Source of the DNA: Achromobacter insolitus
GTDB lineage: Bacteria > Pseudomonadota > Gammaproteobacteria > Burkholderiales > Burkholderiaceae_B
Direction of reading: 5' to 3'
Assembly (NCBI RefSeq): GCF_002209555.1
Contig: NZ_NJIF01000001.1
Location: forward strand, 744,001 to 808,000
DNA: 64,000 bases
Positions 26,899 to 36,087 of the stretch are shown here, one piece after another; position 1 is the first letter of the stretch, and the number at the start of each line of letters is the position of its first letter. Below the pieces are notes generated by a model that had not been told where the DNA came from, ran no database searches, and saw only the letters and a program-made list of their open reading frames with translations. Position numbers and translations under genes: made by a program.

Positions 26899-27270
26899 GT
26901 GCATTACACCCAAGACCCGAACACCCCGGCCAGCGCCGACATCGGCTTTGACGATTTTCTCAAGGTCGACATCCGCGTCGGCACGATCCTGTCGGCACAG
27001 GCCTTTCCCGAGGCCCGCAAGCCCGCCTACAAACTGACGATAGATTTCGGCTCCGGCGTGGGCATTCGAAAAAGTTCTGCGCAGATCACCGCGCGCTACG
27101 CGCTGCCAGAGCTGGCCGGCAAGCGCGTCATGGCGGTGGTGAATTTTCCTCCGCGCCAGATCGGGCCGGTGAAGTCCGAAGTGCTGGTGCTGGGTTTCGC
27201 GGACGAAGCCGGCGGCATCGTGCTTGCGGTGCCGGATGACCAGGTTCCCAACGGCACGCGCCTGACCTGA
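26899..27270 (+). CDS. csaA: CsaA-type tRNA-binding protein
   Basis: 123 aa, single OB-fold related to the tRNA-binding domain of EMAP-II/Arc1p. The motif FDDFLKVDIRVGTILSAQAF lies at residues 17-36, and the C-terminal half with GFADEAGGIVLAVPDDQVPNG is conserved in CsaA. The protein is a dimeric tRNA-binding protein with proposed chaperone activity. The start is GTG at 26899, chosen because AAGGAG lies seven bases upstream and gives the family's length. It ends at a terminator at 27277. Confidence 0.9.
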   Translation: MHYTQDPNTPASADIGFDDFLKVDIRVGTILSAQAFPEARKPAYKLTIDFGSGVGIRKSSAQITARYALPELAGKRVMAVVNFPPRQIGPVKSEVLVLGFADEAGGIVLAVPDDQVPNGTRLT

Positions 27271-27276
27271 TCCCCC

Positions 27277-27305
27277 AAGCCCCGGAGTTCCTCCATCGGG
27301 GCTTT
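27277..27305 (+). terminator. Likely terminator of csaA
   Basis: AAGCCCC (27277-27283) pairs with GGGGCTT (27298-27304), followed by a short T-containing tract (TCCCCTATT). It begins six bases after the csaA stop. Confidence 0.65.
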
Positions 27306-27343
27306 CCCCTATTACTTGTCTGCCGTCAAAAAACTATCGTATT

Positions 27344-27371
27344 CGAGAATTATCAAATAAGAGAATTCTCG
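27344..27371. promoter_or_regulatory. CGAGAAT/ATTCTCG inverted repeat before dauA
   Basis: CGAGAAT (27344-27350) and ATTCTCG (27365-27371) flank an AT-rich core, 12 bases before the dauA start. The right arm is itself within the palindrome GAGAATTCTC (27361-27370). It is a candidate operator for the D-amino-acid locus; which regulator binds is unknown. Confidence 0.5.
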
Positions 27372-27382
27372 CTTCCGACAAA

Positions 27383-28519
27383 ATGACAGCAGAACCCCTA
27401 TTCGATTACGCCGTGATCGGCGCCGGTATCGCCGGCGCTTCCGTGGCCTACCGCCTGAGCGCCACGGCCACGGTCGCCGTGTTGGAACGCGAAGCCCAGC
27501 CGGGCTACCACTCCACTGGCCGCTCCGCCGCCATGTTCATGGAAACCTACGGCACGGCCCAGATCAAGGCGCTTACCCGCGCCAGCCGCGCCTTCTACGA
27601 AAATCCGCCGCAAGGCTTCAGCGAGCATCCGCTGCTCAGCCCGCGCGGCGTGCTGTACATCGCCACGCCCGAACAGCAGGACCTGCTGCGCGAGGTCTAT
27701 GACGACTTCCGCAGCCAATCGCCCAATGTGGCGCTGATCGACGCCGAACAGGCCGTCGAGCGTGTGCCCTGCCTGCGCGGCGACCAGATCTGCGGCGCCA
27801 TCGAAGAACCGGACGCTCGCGACATTGACGTGCACGCCTTGCACCAGGGCTTTCTGCGCGGCATGGTCCGCCAAGGCGCGGTGCTGCACAACAATGCGGA
27901 AGTCGTGTCGGCCGCGCACGCTGGCGACGCCTGGACGCTGACCCTGGCCGACGGCCGCAGCCTTCGAGCGCGCGCGCTGGTCAATGCGGCCGGCGCCTGG
28001 GCGGACCATACCGCGGCCCTGTGCGGCGCGTCGCCCGTCGGCCTGCAGCCTTGCCGGCGCACCGCTTTCACCTTCTCCGGCCCGCAGGACATGGACTTTT
28101 CACATTGGCCGGCAGTGGTGGGAGTCGACGAGAGCTTTTACTTCAAGCCCGACGCGGGGCAGTTGCTGGGCTCGCCGGCCAATGCCGATCCAGTCGCGGC
28201 CCACGACGTGGTGCCGGAGGAGCTGGACGTCGCTACCGGCATTTACCGCATCGAAACCGCCACCTCGCTCACCATCCGCCGTCCCAAGCACACGTGGGCC
28301 GGCCTGCGCTCCTTTGTGCGCGACGGCGATTTCGTCGTCGGGTGGGACGCCGATGCGCCCGCTTTCTTCTGGCTGGCGGCGCAAGGCGGCTATGGTATCC
28401 AGACGGCCGCGGCGACCTCCGAACTGGCTGCTGCCCTGCTCACGCGCCAACCGGTGCCCGCCCATCTGCATGCGCACGGCGTGGACGCCGAAGCCGTGCG
28501 TCCCGCGCGCCTGCGCTGA
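27383..28519 (+). CDS. dauA: FAD-dependent D-amino-acid dehydrogenase, D-arginine dehydrogenase-like
   Basis: 378 aa, DAO-fold flavoenzyme. The dinucleotide motif VIGAGIAGAS is at residues 11-20. LEREAQPGYHSTGRSAA, LVNAAGAWAD, GSPANADPVAAHDVVPE and TLTIRRPKHTWAGLRSFV-like blocks closely match Pseudomonas D-arginine dehydrogenase as I know it; it oxidises D-amino acids to imino acids, which hydrolyse to 2-oxo acids and ammonia. Preference for basic D-amino acids is likely but not certain. It starts the 27-38 kb D-amino-acid block and is followed, 29 bases on, by RidA, which hydrolyses imine intermediates. Confidence 0.85.
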   Translation: MTAEPLFDYAVIGAGIAGASVAYRLSATATVAVLEREAQPGYHSTGRSAAMFMETYGTAQIKALTRASRAFYENPPQGFSEHPLLSPRGVLYIATPEQQDLLREVYDDFRSQSPNVALIDAEQAVERVPCLRGDQICGAIEEPDARDIDVHALHQGFLRGMVRQGAVLHNNAEVVSAAHAGDAWTLTLADGRSLRARALVNAAGAWADHTAALCGASPVGLQPCRRTAFTFSGPQDMDFSHWPAVVGVDESFYFKPDAGQLLGSPANADPVAAHDVVPEELDVATGIYRIETATSLTIRRPKHTWAGLRSFVRDGDFVVGWDADAPAFFWLAAQGGYGIQTAAATSELAAALLTRQPVPAHLHAHGVDAEAVRPARLR

Positions 28520-28548
28520 CCCCTCCCCTTGCCTCCCGAGAGCCCATC

Positions 28549-28965
28549 ATGACTTCCATCGTCCGCTACCCCAGCCCTCTTCCCCTGCCGTTCTCCCGCG
28601 CCACCCAGGCCGGCGGCTTCCTGTTCCTGTCGGGCCAGATTCCGATGGACGCCAACGGCCAGGTCGTGCGCGGCGACATCACCGTCCAGACCCATGCCGC
28701 TATCGAGCGCATCAAGGAAACGCTGGCCCTGACGGGCGCCACGCTCAAGGACGTCGTGCGCGTGACGGTATGGCTGTCGGACCTGGCGCTGTTCGCGCAA
28801 TTCAACGACGCCTACCGCAGCCATTTTTCGTCTGACTTCCCCTCTCGTTCGACGGTCGAGGCCAAGCTCGCCTTGGACGTGGACGTGGAAATCGAAGTGC
28901 AGGCCTGGCTGGGCGCGGCGGCGGGCCACGGCGGCTTCACGCCCGGCCCTGTGTCCGAAGCCTGA
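28549..28965 (+). CDS. RidA-family imine/enamine deaminase
   Basis: 138 aa, YjgF/RidA fold. The family motif FLFLSGQIPMDANGQVV lies near residues 24-40, and the catalytic Arg is present in FPSRSTVEAK. RidA proteins release ammonia from reactive imines and enamines. Placement directly after the flavin D-amino-acid dehydrogenase, whose product is an imino acid, gives a coherent function: speeding hydrolysis of that product and preventing damage. The ATG at 28549 is followed by a normal RidA N-terminus. Confidence 0.9.
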   Translation: MTSIVRYPSPLPLPFSRATQAGGFLFLSGQIPMDANGQVVRGDITVQTHAAIERIKETLALTGATLKDVVRVTVWLSDLALFAQFNDAYRSHFSSDFPSRSTVEAKLALDVDVEIEVQAWLGAAAGHGGFTPGPVSEA

Positions 28966-28985
28966 GCCCGCGCCGCGGGCTTGTT
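28965..28985 (+). terminator. Weak hairpin after the ridA-like gene
   Basis: AGCCCGC (28965-28971) pairs with GCGGGCT (28975-28981), followed by TGTTC. The stem overlaps the stop codon and has only a poor T-tract, so it may attenuate rather than end transcription before the M81 gene. Confidence 0.4.
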
Positions 28986-29091
28986 CGATCGCTTGACATC
29001 GCCAGGCCCCGGCGCCAGGCGGTGCGGCCTTTCCCTCGCGCTCGCGGCAACGCCTGCGCCCCCTGTGCACATCTTTACGCGGAGCGGCAGC

Positions 29092-30537
29092 ATGAAAATT
29101 TTTTCCGGGTCCCTGGCGACCGAGACGAACACCTTCTCTCCCATCCCGACCGGGCTGTCCGCCTATCGGGCGCGTGGCTACTATCCCGCGGGCCAGCACC
29201 CGGACCGCATGCAGATGTTCTCCGGGCCGCTGTGGGCGGCGCGCCAGCGCGCGCAAGGCAAGAACTGGACCCTGATCGAAGGCCTGACCGCGGGCGCCAC
29301 GCCGGCCGGCATCACCACGCGCCACGCCTATGAGACCCTGCGCGACGAACTGCTGGGAGACCTGAAGCGCGCGGGCAAGGTCGACATCGCGTTGTTCGGC
29401 CTGCACGGCGCCATGGTGGCAGACGGCTATGACGATTGCGAAGGCGATCTGCTGCGCCGGGCGCGCGAGATCGTTGGTCCCGACGCCGTGATCGGCGCCG
29501 AGCTGGACCCGCATTGCCACATGACGGCCGACATGATGGAAAGCGCCGACTTCCTGGTCTGCTTCAAGGAATATCCACACACCGACATCCTGGAACGCGC
29601 CTACGACCTGGTGGATCTGTGCGTAGCGCGCGCCGAAGGCCGCATCAAGCCCGCGCGCGCCGTGTACGACTGCGAGATGATCTCCATCATGCACACCAGC
29701 CGCGAACCGATGCGCGGCTTCGTGGACCGCCTGCTTGCCATGGAAGGCAAGGAAGGCGTGCTGTCCGTATCCATTGCACATGGCTTCCCCTGGGGCGACA
29801 CGCCCGACATGGGTTCCAAGGTGCTGGTCTACACGGATGGCGACCAGGCGCAGGCCGATGCCCTGGCGCGCGCGCTGGGCGAAGAGATCATCGGTTTTCG
29901 CGACCGGTTGGCGCCGCCCTACCCCGGCGCCGACGAAGCGCTGGACCAGGCGCTGGCACTGAACGACTTCCCCGTGGTCCTGGCCGACTCCGCCGATAAC
30001 GCGGGCGGCGGCGCGCCCAGCGACGCCACTTTCATCCTGGAGCGCGTGCTGGCGCGCGGCATCACCGATGTGGCGACTGGTCCGTTCTGGGACCCGGTGG
30101 CCGTGCAGCTGTGTTTCGAGGCCGGCGAAGGCGCGCGCATCCAGCTGCGCATCGGCGGCAAGGTAGCGCCCGTATCCGGCCAGCCGCTGGACCTGGACTG
30201 CGAGATCGTGGCGCTCAAGCGCGACGCCATCATGACCGGGCTGGCCGGCACGCCAGCGCTGCTGGGCGACGTGGCGGTCGTGCGCAGCCAGGGCGTGACC
30301 ATCGCGCTGACCACCAACCGGACCCAGGCCATGGGCACCGACCTGTTCACACAGTTCGGCGTGGACCTGCAGGCCATGAAACTCATCATCGTGAAGTCGT
30401 CGCAGCATTTCTACGCCTCGTACTCGAAGGTCGGCCGCCACGTCATCTATGTGGAAACGCCGGGCGCCATCACGCAAAACTACAACGCGCTGCCTTACAC
30501 CAAGCGCAAATTGCCGAAGTGGCCATTCACGGCCTGA
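29092..30537 (+). CDS. M81-family metallopeptidase (MlrC-like)
   Basis: 481 aa, cytoplasmic. The start FSGSLATETNTFSPIPTG, and the metal-region motifs LFGLHGAMVADGYDDCEGD and AELDPHCHMTADM, identify the M81 family (microcystinase C). The C-terminal MlrC domain follows near residue 300 with ADNAGGGAPSDATFIL. MlrC of Sphingomonas cleaves the linear tetrapeptide from microcystin, which contains D-residues; most relatives have unknown small-peptide substrates. Here it lies between a D-amino-acid dehydrogenase and an oligopeptide importer, so peptides or amides with D-residues are a plausible substrate. Start 29092 has GCGGAGCGG upstream. Confidence 0.88.
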   Translation: MKIFSGSLATETNTFSPIPTGLSAYRARGYYPAGQHPDRMQMFSGPLWAARQRAQGKNWTLIEGLTAGATPAGITTRHAYETLRDELLGDLKRAGKVDIALFGLHGAMVADGYDDCEGDLLRRAREIVGPDAVIGAELDPHCHMTADMMESADFLVCFKEYPHTDILERAYDLVDLCVARAEGRIKPARAVYDCEMISIMHTSREPMRGFVDRLLAMEGKEGVLSVSIAHGFPWGDTPDMGSKVLVYTDGDQAQADALARALGEEIIGFRDRLAPPYPGADEALDQALALNDFPVVLADSADNAGGGAPSDATFILERVLARGITDVATGPFWDPVAVQLCFEAGEGARIQLRIGGKVAPVSGQPLDLDCEIVALKRDAIMTGLAGTPALLGDVAVVRSQGVTIALTTNRTQAMGTDLFTQFGVDLQAMKLIIVKSSQHFYASYSKVGRHVIYVETPGAITQNYNALPYTKRKLPKWPFTA

Positions 30538-30590
30538 GGCGCCATCCATCGCCGCCCGGCATGGACACGGGAACAACCTAGGGGATAACA

Positions 30591-32162
30591 ATGATCAGAC
30601 GTTTCAGTTTGCTGGGCGCAGCCGCCCTGCTGGCCATGGGGGCCGCCACGGGCGCGTTCGCGCAGACCAAGACCCTGCGCCTGGTTCCGCATGCGGACCT
30701 CAAGACGCTCGACCCGCTCTTCAACACGGCCTACATCACGCGCAACCACGGCTACATGGTGTTCGACACCCTGTTCTCGCAGGATAGCCGCGGCCAGGTC
30801 AAGCCGCAGATGGTGGACAGCTGGACCGCCTCGGAAGACGGCAAGAGCTGGAGTTTCACGCTGCGTCCCGGCCTGAAATTCAACGACGGCACGCCGGTCA
30901 AGGCCGAGGACTGCGTGGCGTCGATCCAGCGCTGGGCCAAAAAGGACACCCTGGGCCAGGCTTTGATGGCCGCGGGCGCCGAATTCGCGGTTACGGGCGA
31001 CAACAGCTTCACGCTCACGCTCAAGGAACCTTTCGGCCTGGTGCTGGATGCCTTGTCCAAGCCTTCGGGCATGCCGCCCTTCATCATGCCCAAGCGCCTG
31101 GCCATGACGGATCCGAACACCCAGGTCACCGAGATGGTCGGCTCGGGCCCCTTCCTGTTCAAGCGCGACGAATGGGTGCCCGGCAACAAGGTCGTCTATG
31201 TGAAGAACCCGGCCTACGTGCCGCGCGCCGAGCCCGCGGATGGCCTGGCAGGCGGCAAGAACGTCAAGGTTGACCGCGTCGAATGGGTCTACATCCCGGA
31301 TGGCAACACGGCCACCGCTGCCCTGATGAACGGCGAAGTCGACATGATCGAACAGACCACGCCGGACTTCCTGCCTGTACTGGAAAGCAACAAGGACATC
31401 ACCCTGAACACGTCGGTGGCGACGCAGGGCATGGTCATCCTCAATTCGCTGCATCCGCCGTTCGACAACCCGCTCGCCCGCCAGGCGCTGTACCACCTGG
31501 TCAACCAGAAAGAAATGCTGTCGGCCATGGGCTACCCGGAAAAATACCGCGTGGACTATTGCCCCAGCCTCTTTGTCTGCGGTTCGCCCCTGGCCAGCGA
31601 CGCCGGCGCCGCACCCTATGCCAAGACCGATCCGGCGCGCGCCAAGCAGCTGCTGCAGGAAGCCGGATACAAGGGCGAGAAGGTTGTGGTCCTGTATCCC
31701 ACGGACCACCTGAGCGCACCCGCCGTCATGGTACTGACGCAGAACATGAAAAAGGCCGGTATCAACGTCGACCTGCAGTCCATGGACTGGGCTTCGCTGG
31801 CTGGACGCCGCCTGAAGAAGGATCCTCCCGCGCAAGGCGGCTGGAACGTGTTCCTCACCTGGGGCGGCTATTACGACGCCAGCACGCCGGTGACCAACCC
31901 CTGGATGTCCGCCGCCTGCGGCAACAGCCTGCCGGGCTGGCCCTGCGACAAAGAGCTCGATGCATTGCGCACCAGCTGGATCCGCGAGACCGACGCAGCC
32001 AAGCGCAAGGACATCGCCGCGCAGATGCAGGCGCGCGCCTACCAGACCGTGCCTTATGTCATGTGGGGCGAATTCAAGCCCGTGTCCGCGTTCCGCGGCC
32101 TCGCGCATACCGAGCTGCTGAAGACCGGCATCCCGGTGATGTGGAACATCGAGAAGCAGTAA
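30591..32162 (+). CDS. Oligopeptide-type ABC transporter, periplasmic binding protein (family 5)
   Basis: 523 aa. Signal peptide about residues 1-24 (ending ATGAFA). The mature protein carries typical SBP_bac_5 blocks: VFDTLFSQDSRGQVKPQMVD near 60 and FTLRPGLKFNDGTPVKAEDC near 90. Two Cys pairs (CPSLFVCG and CGNSLPGWPC) may form disulfides. It binds peptides or similar oligo-substrates for the Dpp-like importer encoded by the next four genes. The hairpin after it fits unequal expression of binding protein and permeases. Confidence 0.9.
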   Translation: MIRRFSLLGAAALLAMGAATGAFAQTKTLRLVPHADLKTLDPLFNTAYITRNHGYMVFDTLFSQDSRGQVKPQMVDSWTASEDGKSWSFTLRPGLKFNDGTPVKAEDCVASIQRWAKKDTLGQALMAAGAEFAVTGDNSFTLTLKEPFGLVLDALSKPSGMPPFIMPKRLAMTDPNTQVTEMVGSGPFLFKRDEWVPGNKVVYVKNPAYVPRAEPADGLAGGKNVKVDRVEWVYIPDGNTATAALMNGEVDMIEQTTPDFLPVLESNKDITLNTSVATQGMVILNSLHPPFDNPLARQALYHLVNQKEMLSAMGYPEKYRVDYCPSLFVCGSPLASDAGAAPYAKTDPARAKQLLQEAGYKGEKVVVLYPTDHLSAPAVMVLTQNMKKAGINVDLQSMDWASLAGRRLKKDPPAQGGWNVFLTWGGYYDASTPVTNPWMSAACGNSLPGWPCDKELDALRTSWIRETDAAKRKDIAAQMQARAYQTVPYVMWGEFKPVSAFRGLAHTELLKTGIPVMWNIEKQ

Positions 32163-32170
32163 GGCACGTG

Positions 32171-32191
32171 CCGGGCGCCGCTTGCGCCCGG
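32171..32191 (+). other. Hairpin between binding-protein and permease genes
   Basis: CCGGGCGC (32171-32178) and GCGCCCGG (32184-32191) form a perfect 8-bp stem with a five-base loop, eight bases after the family-5 binding-protein stop. There is no T-tract. Confidence 0.55.
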
Positions 32192-32213
32192 CCGCAAGCC
32201 GGGGGAAAACAGC

Positions 32214-33149
<936 letters not shown>

Positions 33150-33161
33150 ACGGGGCAACGC

Positions 33162-34037
33162 ATGACTACCACTACCCTGTCCCTGCCCGCGCGGCGTCCG
33201 CGCCACCGGCGCCTGCTGCGGTCCCTGCGCCGCCATCCCATGCTGTACCTGGGCGGCGTCATCCTGCTGGCGCTGGCCGCGATTGCGCTGGCCGCCCCGT
33301 GGCTGGCCACCGTCGACCCGCAAGACATCAATCCGCTGGCGCGCATGAAGCCGCCCTCATCGGAACACTACTTCGGCACCGATGCGCTGGGCCGCGATGT
33401 CTATTCACGCACCATCTGGGGCGCCCGCGTCTCGCTTGTGGTCGGCATCGTCGTGGCGGTGGTATCCACCGTCGCCGGCGTGGCGCTGGGCATGGCGGCG
33501 GGCTACTTCCGCCGCATCGACGCCTTCATCATGCGCATCATGGACGGCCTCATGGCCATTCCGGGCGTTTTGCTGGCCATTGCGCTGATGGCCACCCTGA
33601 AGGGCGGCCTGGGTACCGTGATCATCGCCATCGTCATTCCGGAAGTACCGCGCGTGGTGCGCCTGGTGCGGGCGCTGGTGCTGACGATACGCGAACAACC
33701 GTACATCGAGGCGGCGGTCTCCTGCGGCACGCGCGTGCCCGCCATACTGCTGCGCCACATCCTGCCCAACCTGTTCGCCCCGCTGATGGTGCAAGCCACC
33801 TTCATCGCGGCATCCGCCATCCTGACCGAAGCGGTGCTCAGCTTCCTGGGCGTGGGCATTCCGCCCCAGATCCCCAGCTGGGGCAACATCATGGCCGAAG
33901 GCCGCAACTTCGTCGCCGTGGCTTTCCACATCATCCTGTATCCGGGCCTGTTCCTGGGCGTGGCCGTCCTGGCCGTCAATCTGGTGGGCGACGGGTTGCG
34001 CGACATGCTCGATCCCCGCCTGGCCAAGAAGCTGTAG
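33162..34037 (+). CDS. Oligopeptide-type ABC permease, DppC-like
   Basis: 291-aa inner-membrane permease. A basic N-terminus (PARRPRHRRLLRSLRRHP) precedes the first helix; HYFGTDALGRDVYSRTIWGA near residue 67 is the DppC/OppC signature. The EAA loop, EQPYIEAAVSCGTRVPAILL, lies near residue 180. It forms the translocation channel with the DppB-like protein. Confidence 0.92.
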   Translation: MTTTTLSLPARRPRHRRLLRSLRRHPMLYLGGVILLALAAIALAAPWLATVDPQDINPLARMKPPSSEHYFGTDALGRDVYSRTIWGARVSLVVGIVVAVVSTVAGVALGMAAGYFRRIDAFIMRIMDGLMAIPGVLLAIALMATLKGGLGTVIIAIVIPEVPRVVRLVRALVLTIREQPYIEAAVSCGTRVPAILLRHILPNLFAPLMVQATFIAASAILTEAVLSFLGVGIPPQIPSWGNIMAEGRNFVAVAFHIILYPGLFLGVAVLAVNLVGDGLRDMLDPRLAKKL

Positions 34038-34045
34038 GAGCACAC

Positions 34046-35053
34046 ATGCAAACCCAACCCGTCTTGCGCGTGCGCGACCTCACCACCTGTTTCGACGGCG
34101 ACGAAACCACCGTGGTCGCCGTGGACCGCCTGTCCTTTGACCTGATGCCCGGCGAAACGCTGGGCCTGGTCGGCGAATCCGGCTGCGGCAAGAGCGTCAC
34201 GTCCCTGTCCATCATGCGCCTCCTGCGCGCCCCCGGACGCGTGGCCGGCGGCAACATCGAATTCGACGGCCAGGATCTGCTGGCGCTGCCCGAGAAGTCC
34301 ATGCGCTCGATCCGCGGCAACCAGATTTCGATGATCTTCCAGGAGCCCATGACCTCGTTGAACCCCGTGTTCACGGTCGGCCGGCAGATCTGCGAATCGC
34401 TCATGCTGCACCAGGGCATGTCGCGGCGCGCGGCCATGGCGCAGGCTGAGTCGCTGCTGGAGCTGGTGCAGATCTCCGATCCGGCGCGCCGCGTGCGCGA
34501 GTATCCCTATCAGCTGTCCGGCGGCATGCGTCAACGCGCCATGATCGCCATGGCGCTGGCCTGCCAGCCCAAGGTCCTGATCGCCGACGAGCCGACCACC
34601 GCGCTGGACGTCACCATCCAGGCGCAGATCCTGCACCTGTTGCGCGAAATCCAGCAACGGCTGGGCACGTCCATCGTGCTCATCACCCACGACCTGGGCG
34701 TGGTGGCACAGATGTGCCAACGCGTCATCGTGATGTACGCCGGACGCAAGGTCGAAGAAGGCAGCGTGGATGACATCCTGGACCGCGCCCAACATCCCTA
34801 TACCCAGGCGTTGATCCGTTCGCTGCCGGATTTCGCCGAAGGCCAGGACCACACGGCGCGGCTGGCCGAATTGCCCGGCATCGTGCCGGTCATGACGCCG
34901 CAGTCGCGCGGCTGCGCCTTCGCGGCGCGCTGCCCGGAAGCGCAGCCGCGCTGCGCCGAGCAGGCGCCCAGCGCAGCCGACGCCGGCAATCGCCACCGCG
35001 TCTGGTGCTGGGCCCGCGAGGCCGCCCCCGCGTCCGCCGCACTGACCGCCTGA
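34046..35053 (+). CDS. Oligopeptide-type ABC ATPase, DppD-like
   Basis: 335 aa. Walker A is GESGCGKSV near residue 46, the signature is LSGGMRQR, Walker B is [13 protein letters not shown], and the H-loop is LITHDLG. The C-terminal oligopeptide-type extension contains [15 protein letters not shown], a Cys motif seen in DppD/OppD that may hold an Fe-S cluster. ATG 34046 follows TAGGAG. Together with the DppF-like ATPase it powers uptake. Confidence 0.92.
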   Translation: MQTQPVLRVRDLTTCFDGDETTVVAVDRLSFDLMPGETLGLVGESGCGKSVTSLSIMRLLRAPGRVAGGNIEFDGQDLLALPEKSMRSIRGNQISMIFQEPMTSLNPVFTVGRQICESLMLHQGMSRRAAMAQAESLLELVQISDPARRVREYPYQLSGGMRQRAMIAMALACQPKVLIADEPTTALDVTIQAQILHLLREIQQRLGTSIVLITHDLGVVAQMCQRVIVMYAGRKVEEGSVDDILDRAQHPYTQALIRSLPDFAEGQDHTARLAELPGIVPVMTPQSRGCAFAARCPEAQPRCAEQAPSAADAGNRHRVWCWAREAAPASAALTA

Positions 35054-35061
35054 GGCCCGCC

Positions 35062-36075
35062 ATGAATCTGCACGACATCCCCCTTTCGAGCGCCGTTCCG
35101 GCGACCGCCGCCGAGGCCCCGCCCATGCTGGAAGTCATCGGCCTGAAGAAGCACTACCCCGTGGACAGCGGCAACGGCGCCAAGGTATTGCGCGCGGTCG
35201 ACGGCGTGTCCTTGTCGGTGCCGCGCGGCCAGACGCTGAGCCTGGTCGGCGAGTCAGGTTGCGGCAAGTCCACCACAGGCAAATGCCTGATCCGCCTGAC
35301 GGACCCTACCGAGGGCCGTATCCTTCTGGAAGGACGCGACCTGGCCGCGATGAACAGCGGCGAACTGCGCGCCATGCGCCAACGCATGCAGTTCATCTTC
35401 CAGGATCCGTTTTCCTCGATGAACCCGCGCATGCGGGTGCGCGACATCATCGGCGAGCCCCTGCGCGCCTTTGGCCACGGCCGCGCCGCGATCCGCGACC
35501 GCGTCACGCAGTTGCTGGCCCGCGTCAGCCTGCGCCCGGACGCCGCCGACCGCTACCCCCACGAGTTTTCGGGCGGGCAGCGCCAGCGCATCGTGATCGC
35601 CCGCGCGCTGGCGCTGGACCCGGGCCTGATCGTCTGCGATGAACCGGTGTCGGCGCTGGATGTGTCGGTACAGGCACAGGTCATCAATTTGTTGATGGAT
35701 CTGCAGCGCGATCTGGGACTGACCTATGTCTTCATTTCGCATGACCTGAGCGTGGTGCGCCACATCAGCCACCGCGTCGCCGTGATGTACCTGGGCAAGA
35801 TCGTCGAGACCGGCACGCGCGATGCCATCTTTGAACGCCCCGCCCACCCCTATACCCGCGCCCTGTTGGCCGCCGTGCCTTCCGCCCGCCAAGGCGAGCG
35901 CAAGCCCGTGGAAGTGCTGAAGGGGGAAATTCCCAGCCCCTTGTCGCCCCCCTCGGGCTGCGCTTTCCGCACCCGCTGCCCGATGGCGCAGCCACGCTGC
36001 GCGGAAGAAACACCTCAGCCTCGCCAGATCGCCCCCGAGCAACAGGTCGCCTGTCATTTCGCCACCCCCATTTAG
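35062..36075 (+). CDS. Oligopeptide-type ABC ATPase, DppF-like
   Basis: 337 aa. Walker A is GESGCGKST near residue 67, the signature is FSGGQRQRI, Walker B is LIVCDEPVSALDV, and the H-loop is FISHDLS. It ends with the Cys-containing C-terminal motif GCAFRTRCPMAQPRC shared with the DppD-like partner. Start ATG 35062 lies eight bases after the DppD-like stop. It completes a five-gene peptide importer directly before the D-aminoacylase gene. Confidence 0.92.
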   Translation: MNLHDIPLSSAVPATAAEAPPMLEVIGLKKHYPVDSGNGAKVLRAVDGVSLSVPRGQTLSLVGESGCGKSTTGKCLIRLTDPTEGRILLEGRDLAAMNSGELRAMRQRMQFIFQDPFSSMNPRMRVRDIIGEPLRAFGHGRAAIRDRVTQLLARVSLRPDAADRYPHEFSGGQRQRIVIARALALDPGLIVCDEPVSALDVSVQAQVINLLMDLQRDLGLTYVFISHDLSVVRHISHRVAVMYLGKIVETGTRDAIFERPAHPYTRALLAAVPSARQGERKPVEVLKGEIPSPLSPPSGCAFRTRCPMAQPRCAEETPQPRQIAPEQQVACHFATPI

Positions 36076-36087
36076 CCGGAGAACCGC

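Noticed and set aside
28390..30591. A 733-codon open frame on the minus strand across the ridA-like and M81 genes
   Set aside because: Same reason: high-GC antisense frame with no recognisable domains, opposite two clear genes.
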